From JABEVB01 sp049965775 (GTDB lineage: Bacteria > Planctomycetota > Phycisphaerae > WQYP01): a stretch of 9,607 nucleotides of DNA. How positions within the stretch are numbered: the stretch's first letter is position 1; the number at the start of each line of letters is the position of its first letter. The DNA lies in contig JBMFVX010000115.1 of NCBI GenBank assembly GCA_049965775.1, positions 1-9,607 of the forward strand, read 5' to 3'. Below the pieces are notes generated by a model. That model was not told the origin of the DNA. It did not search any database and worked only from the letters and a program-made list of their open reading frames with translations. The position numbers and the translations under genes were made by a program. Below are positions 6,235 through 9,607 of this stretch, piece after piece.

Positions 6235-7353
6235 ATGATTCTGCTCATTATAGCGCTGGTGCTGGCACCTATGCTTATGGCTCTGGTGGGAACGGCGCTG
6301 GCTAAACGTCTGGCCCTTCGGCTTGGAATGCTCGATGCCCCCGGCGAACGCAAGGTGCATGTGCGCACCACGCCGAGAAACGGCGGCATTGCCATTTTTT
6401 GGGCCATTGCAATTCCGGTGGGACTCGGGCTGTTAATGATGCCATGGGTACAGTCGCACCGCTTTTTCGGACTACTTCCTCAACATGCGGTCACACTATT
6501 TCGGCTCGTGCATGTCAGCATCCCTCTTACCTGGCTGCTGCTGGCATGCACCCTGGCGATGCACCTGCTTGGGCTGCTTGACGATCGTATGGCTTTGCGA
6601 GCTTTACCCAAGCTGATTGGTCAACTCGCCATCGCGACGGCTCTGGTTGTCATCGGAGAAAAACTCAAACCCGGCGGCTTTCGCATACTGACCGTATTGG
6701 ACGGTAAAATTGCTGGCGGATATCTTATTTCGTGTGCACTCACGGTGGCATGGCTGACCGTGCTTACCAATGCATTTAACTTTCTGGACAACATGGATGG
6801 CTTGGCTGCAGGCGTTGCGGTTATATGCAGCCTTATGTTTGTGATTGCCGCAGCTCATAATGCGCAATGGCTGGTATGCGCCATTTTGCTGGTTTACATC
6901 GGCGCCATACTTGGATTTTTGTGGCACAACTTTCCGCCGGCGAGCATATTTATGGGCGATGGCGGAAGCATGGTGCTGGGCTTTTTACTTGCAGCTCTTA
7001 CCATTCGAACTACTTACTTTTCTCCGCCGGAGCCTTGGTACGGCATTTTCACGCCGCTGCTTATTTGCGCAGTGCCCCTGTACGATTTTTGCACCGTAAT
7101 TGCTATTCGCATGCGCCGCGGACGCAACCCCATGAAAGGCGATACCAATCACTTCTCGCATCGGCTTACACGCCATGGCTTTTCAAATAAGGCGGCGGTG
7201 TTGATTATTTATGCCATTACTCTTGCCACCGGCCTGTCGGCTCCGCTACTGGTTCGGGCTGACGCCGTTGGCGCGGCGCTGATTGCTGTACAGGCAGGCA
7301 GCCTTCTCCTGGTGATTCACCTTTTGGAGCGTGTCGGAGAGCACATACAATGA
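6235..7353 (+). CDS. WecA/MraY-type polyprenyl-phosphate sugar-1-phosphate transferase
   Basis: This integral membrane enzyme of glycosyltransferase family 4 (372 residues, normal length) transfers a sugar phosphate, typically GlcNAc-1-phosphate, from a UDP-sugar to undecaprenyl phosphate on the cytoplasmic face. That step starts envelope polysaccharide synthesis. The family motifs are all present: DAPGERKVH (34-42), LLGLLDD (111-117, aspartate pair 116-117), NAFNFLDNMDGLAAG (179-193), FMGDGGS (239-245, nucleotide- and metal-binding Asp242) and GDTNHFSHRL (302-311), the C-terminal histidine motif. About ten to eleven helices are visible. The ATG at 6235 is preferred over TTG at 6223 because GGGAG lies five bases before it. 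The gene overlaps the next by ATGA, indicating coupling. It resembles WecA/TagO more than MraY, given the cluster and the DxPxxRKxH motif. The exact sugar is not deducible. Confidence 0.95.
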   Translation: MILLIIALVLAPMLMALVGTALAKRLALRLGMLDAPGERKVHVRTTPRNGGIAIFWAIAIPVGLGLLMMPWVQSHRFFGLLPQHAVTLFRLVHVSIPLTWLLLACTLAMHLLGLLDDRMALRALPKLIGQLAIATALVVIGEKLKPGGFRILTVLDGKIAGGYLISCALTVAWLTVLTNAFNFLDNMDGLAAGVAVICSLMFVIAAAHNAQWLVCAILLVYIGAILGFLWHNFPPASIFMGDGGSMVLGFLLAALTIRTTYFSPPEPWYGIFTPLLICAVPLYDFCTVIAIRMRRGRNPMKGDTNHFSHRLTRHGFSNKAAVLIIYAITLATGLSAPLLVRADAVGAALIAVQAGSLLLVIHLLERVGEHIQ

Positions 7354-9470
7354 CTTCGCGCGTCTCGGGTTTACTTTCGTGGGTTGCCCTTGTTGGAACA
7401 TTGCTGATCGTCTTTATACGCACCAATGCGCGGCAAGCGGCTGATGTCACCGGCATCAGTTCCGGCGGGTTCGGCAGCGCCGGATTTTTAGGGCCGGCCG
7501 AACTCGTTGGGCTTGCTGCGACCGGTCTGCTGTTGTTGTCCATTGCATTGCTGGCGGCAGGCAAAGCCCCGCGTTCATTCTGGCCGGCTGCGGGGATTGT
7601 CGCCTGCTTGATGGTATTGGTGGGAGCTTCCGCGTGGCTTGCCGCGGATAAGTTTGCCGCAATCATCGGCTGGTGCGATATGACGCTTGGCCTGTGCGGC
7701 GGTCTGGTAACTATGCTTACCGCCAATGACTTTCGCCGGCGGCAGTTTGCCTTTGCATTTTTGGTATTGCTGTTTGCCGGGTTCTGCGCCAAAGGCTTAT
7801 ACCAACGCATGGTGGAAATACCCGACACCATCCGATTTTTTAACGCACACCAAAATCAGAATCTCAGGGCCAACGGTCTCACACCCGGCACGCTTGATGC
7901 TCGGCTGTTTGAAGCTCGCATGAACTCCAAGGAGGTAACGGGCTTTTTCTATCTAAGCGATGCGTTCGCCGAGGTCTTAACGCCGCTGATTGTGCTGGCG
8001 GCGGCCATGGCGCTGGCAATGCTATCGTTTTATCAGGAGCCAACACCCACAGCCGAGTCTTCTGGGCGCAAGAACCGCCCCAGTTCTGCTTCGGCTGGCT
8101 CAAAGCCGTTGCCCCAGCGCCCATTGTTGCTCGCCGGCAGCATTACCCTCGCGCTCGTTGGGCTGGTTGTCACTTTGCTGACTCGCAGCAAAGGGGGTTT
8201 GGCGAGCAGCCTGATTTGCCTGGTTGTGCTTGCGATGATGATGTGGAAATGGCGTGCCTTCATTTCCCGCTACCGCTGGCGCATATACTGGGCAGGCCTG
8301 CTGACCGCAGCAGTGCTTGCAACCGCGGTTTTGGCGTATGGACTGACCACCGGAAGTTTGCCCACCAAAAGCCTCAAATTTCGCTGGCAGTATTGGTGCG
8401 GCGCCGCGCCCATCATCGCGGCTCACCCGTGGCTGGGCGTGGGTCTTAATAATTTTGGCCAGTACTATACCGAGTACAAGTTACCCAGCGCACCGGAGGA
8501 CGTTAAGAATCCGCATAGCATTTTTATTCGCGCTGCGGCCGAAATGGGCATTCCCGCAGGCGTTCTTCTGGTCGGACTTTTTGCGGGGGCATTTGCTCTG
8601 GTATTTAAGCAAACCGAAGATATTGACGATCTGAACCTCGCACCTCTTTCTCCCATCAACGGAGCACTGTTTATCGTAGCCGCGTGGGGCGTGCGTCTGG
8701 CATTGGTTGCCAGTACGCCTATGCTTGATGCCATCCTAGCTGTTATTTACGGCGCTGTAAGCTTTGCCGGCTATTGGGTGGGTGCAACCGCTTTTAATGT
8801 TACTTCGCCGTCGGGAAGAAGATTTTTAATGGTTGCCCTGGCCATCGGTTGTGCCGGCATGCTGTTGTACGATCAGGTGAACATGGCGCTGCTCACCGGC
8901 CCGGCAGCCATGCTGTTGGCAGTAATACTGGGGTTGGTTGTTGCCCCCACCGCCCCGCAAATGAACAAAAATAGGCGCTTTGCCCCCATCACGCTTAGCG
9001 CCGTCATTGTGACCGTCATTGCAGCAGGAGCCGTCATTGGTTGGCTCTGGATTCCGCTGATGCGTCAAAATCTGCCGTTTGATCCACGACCCGTTGCACG
9101 CGAATACGAAGCCTCCATAAAAACCCACGACTACGCCAACGCTCTTGCAGCGGCCAATCATGCTCTGAGATTGGATCCACGATCACAGACCTGGCTGATG
9201 CGAACCATCGGCCTGCAGATGGCCCTGGGCGAGAACCCAGCCGCGAATGTACACCGCCTGCTGAGTCTTAACCGGGCCGACGCCCGCTTTCGTATTCCAC
9301 TGGTCGAAAATCCACACTGCGGATTGAGCCGCGCTGCGCGGCTGGCGCAACTCCGCCTGGCGTTGCAACTCAACAGCGAACTACCCAAGAATGAAGTTCA
9401 GCGACTCTCACCGCAGGAAGTGGCGTCGGTGCATGCGTTTATCCGGCAATTAAGTGCGGGCAGGCGATAG
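7350..9470 (+). CDS. O-antigen ligase/polymerase family (Wzy_C) membrane protein with C-terminal TPR-like tail
   Basis: This 706-residue polytopic protein has about 14-15 hydrophobic helices up to residue 570. The Wzy_C/O-antigen ligase core is clear: LTRSKGG (277-283) and the block from RWQYWCGAAP (345-354) through HPWLGVGLNNFG (359-370) to NPHSIFIRAAAEMGIPAG (387-404). In the family this core joins or polymerises lipid-linked glycans outside the membrane; His389 is the typical conserved histidine. EVTGFFYLSDAFAEVL (195-210) matches the family's upstream G-x-F-x-x-P-N-x-F-A block, but with Ser-Asp where Pro-Asn is usual. A Ser/Pro-rich loop (about 229-257) is probably cytoplasmic. The soluble tail (583-706) has at least one TPR-like unit (594-613). 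The start overlaps the transferase stop by ATGA, with GGAG upstream. Ligase, polymerase and protein O-oligosaccharyltransferase cannot be separated from sequence alone. Confidence 0.92.
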   Translation: MTSRVSGLLSWVALVGTLLIVFIRTNARQAADVTGISSGGFGSAGFLGPAELVGLAATGLLLLSIALLAAGKAPRSFWPAAGIVACLMVLVGASAWLAADKFAAIIGWCDMTLGLCGGLVTMLTANDFRRRQFAFAFLVLLFAGFCAKGLYQRMVEIPDTIRFFNAHQNQNLRANGLTPGTLDARLFEARMNSKEVTGFFYLSDAFAEVLTPLIVLAAAMALAMLSFYQEPTPTAESSGRKNRPSSASAGSKPLPQRPLLLAGSITLALVGLVVTLLTRSKGGLASSLICLVVLAMMMWKWRAFISRYRWRIYWAGLLTAAVLATAVLAYGLTTGSLPTKSLKFRWQYWCGAAPIIAAHPWLGVGLNNFGQYYTEYKLPSAPEDVKNPHSIFIRAAAEMGIPAGVLLVGLFAGAFALVFKQTEDIDDLNLAPLSPINGALFIVAAWGVRLALVASTPMLDAILAVIYGAVSFAGYWVGATAFNVTSPSGRRFLMVALAIGCAGMLLYDQVNMALLTGPAAMLLAVILGLVVAPTAPQMNKNRRFAPITLSAVIVTVIAAGAVIGWLWIPLMRQNLPFDPRPVAREYEASIKTHDYANALAAANHALRLDPRSQTWLMRTIGLQMALGENPAANVHRLLSLNRADARFRIPLVENPHCGLSRAARLAQLRLALQLNSELPKNEVQRLSPQEVASVHAFIRQLSAGRR

Positions 9471-9514
9471 TAGAGTTTGGGGTGCTGGGCGATGGGGCTA
9501 ACCGGTAGAGTAGA

Positions 9515-9567
9515 GGACTCAACCTCGCGTATACCTCGGACGAGCCGTGGTTGCGTGGGTTGAGTCC
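9515..9567 (-). ncRNA. Group II intron domain VI-like hairpin
   Basis: GGACTCAACC pairs perfectly with GGTTGAGTCC (10 bp), with further short helices in the 33-base interior. An unpaired A lies on the minus strand at 9525, just above the perfect stem. No bulged A sits at the usual distance of seven to eight bases from the proposed 3' end, which is unusual for a branch-point domain VI. Confidence 0.55.
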
Positions 9568-9576
9568 CCCCTCCTC

Positions 9577-9607
9577 GAACCGGACGGGCGGGTTTCCCGC
9601 ATCCGGC
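9577..9607 (-). ncRNA. Group II intron domain V (first bases missing)
   Basis: On the minus strand the hairpin runs GCCGGATGCGGG-AAA-CCCGC-CCG-TCCGGTTC. The lower stem GCCGGA/TCCGGT and the following T keep the G-U wobble expected for the catalytic AGC triad; the leading GA would fall just past the window edge. The bulge on the 3' side and the roughly 34-nt size also match domain V. The upper stem closes on AAA, or on a shifted GAAA, rather than a clean GAAA tetraloop. Confidence 0.75.

Larger units (their letters stand above)
9510..9607 (-). mobile_element. 3' end of a group II intron (domains V and VI), cut by the window edge
   Basis: Read from 9607 leftward on the minus strand, the sequence has a domain V-like hairpin followed by a domain VI-like hairpin, the order found at the 3' end of group II introns. 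A plausible 3' end is ...TCTAC at 9510, fitting the usual terminal A-pyrimidine. It is directly followed by a second TCTAC (9509-9505), so the exact junction is ambiguous. The catalytic domains I-IV and any intron-encoded reverse transcriptase lie outside the window. The element sits about 40 bases past the ligase stop and points against that operon. Confidence 0.7.

Noticed and set aside
1..9607. tRNA, rRNA, CRISPR array or protein-coding transposase
   Set aside because: I saw no cloverleaf with a T-loop consensus, no regularly spaced repeats and no transposase motifs on either strand.

Overview
The window (about 55% G+C by eye) is a bacterial cell-envelope glycan or glycoprotein locus. It has two divergent gene blocks separated by a roughly 0.9 kb spacer, and the tail of a group II intron at the right edge. 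I could not identify the organism. Bacterial GT-C/TPR proteins, a DUF4416 protein and a Wzy-type polymerase with a TPR-like tail are compatible with a planctomycete (Phycisphaerae-like) or another environmental phylum such as Acidobacteriota. That placement is inference only.

Left block, minus strand (79-4688): two tandem, full-length paralogous polytopic membrane proteins with C-terminal TPR arrays. They resemble bacterial relatives of the eukaryotic TMTC O-mannosyltransferases (GT-C fold). Their reading frames overlap by ATGA, so they look translationally coupled. The upstream paralogue carries an extra segment of about 58 residues in its first extracytoplasmic loop.

Spacer (4689-5620): no gene I would call with confidence. 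It holds a terminator-like hairpin facing the left block, a strong imperfect 70-nt hairpin that folds best as plus-strand RNA, one possible 82-codon membrane-protein ORF on the minus strand with a good GTG/Shine-Dalgarno start, and a weak terminator-like hairpin on the plus strand.

Right block, plus strand (5621-9470): a DUF4416 protein, a WecA/MraY-type polyprenyl-phosphate sugar-phosphate transferase, and an O-antigen ligase/polymerase (Wzy_C). The last two overlap by ATGA. The transferase would load a sugar phosphate on a lipid carrier, and the ligase/polymerase would extend or transfer the finished glycan outside the membrane. The divergent GT-C proteins could modify proteins or lipids from polyprenyl-linked donors in the same compartment. 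A shared pathway is inferred from proximity only.

Right edge (9510-9607): the sequence read on the minus strand matches domain V of a group II intron, followed by a domain VI-like hairpin. The rest of the intron and any reverse transcriptase lie beyond the window.
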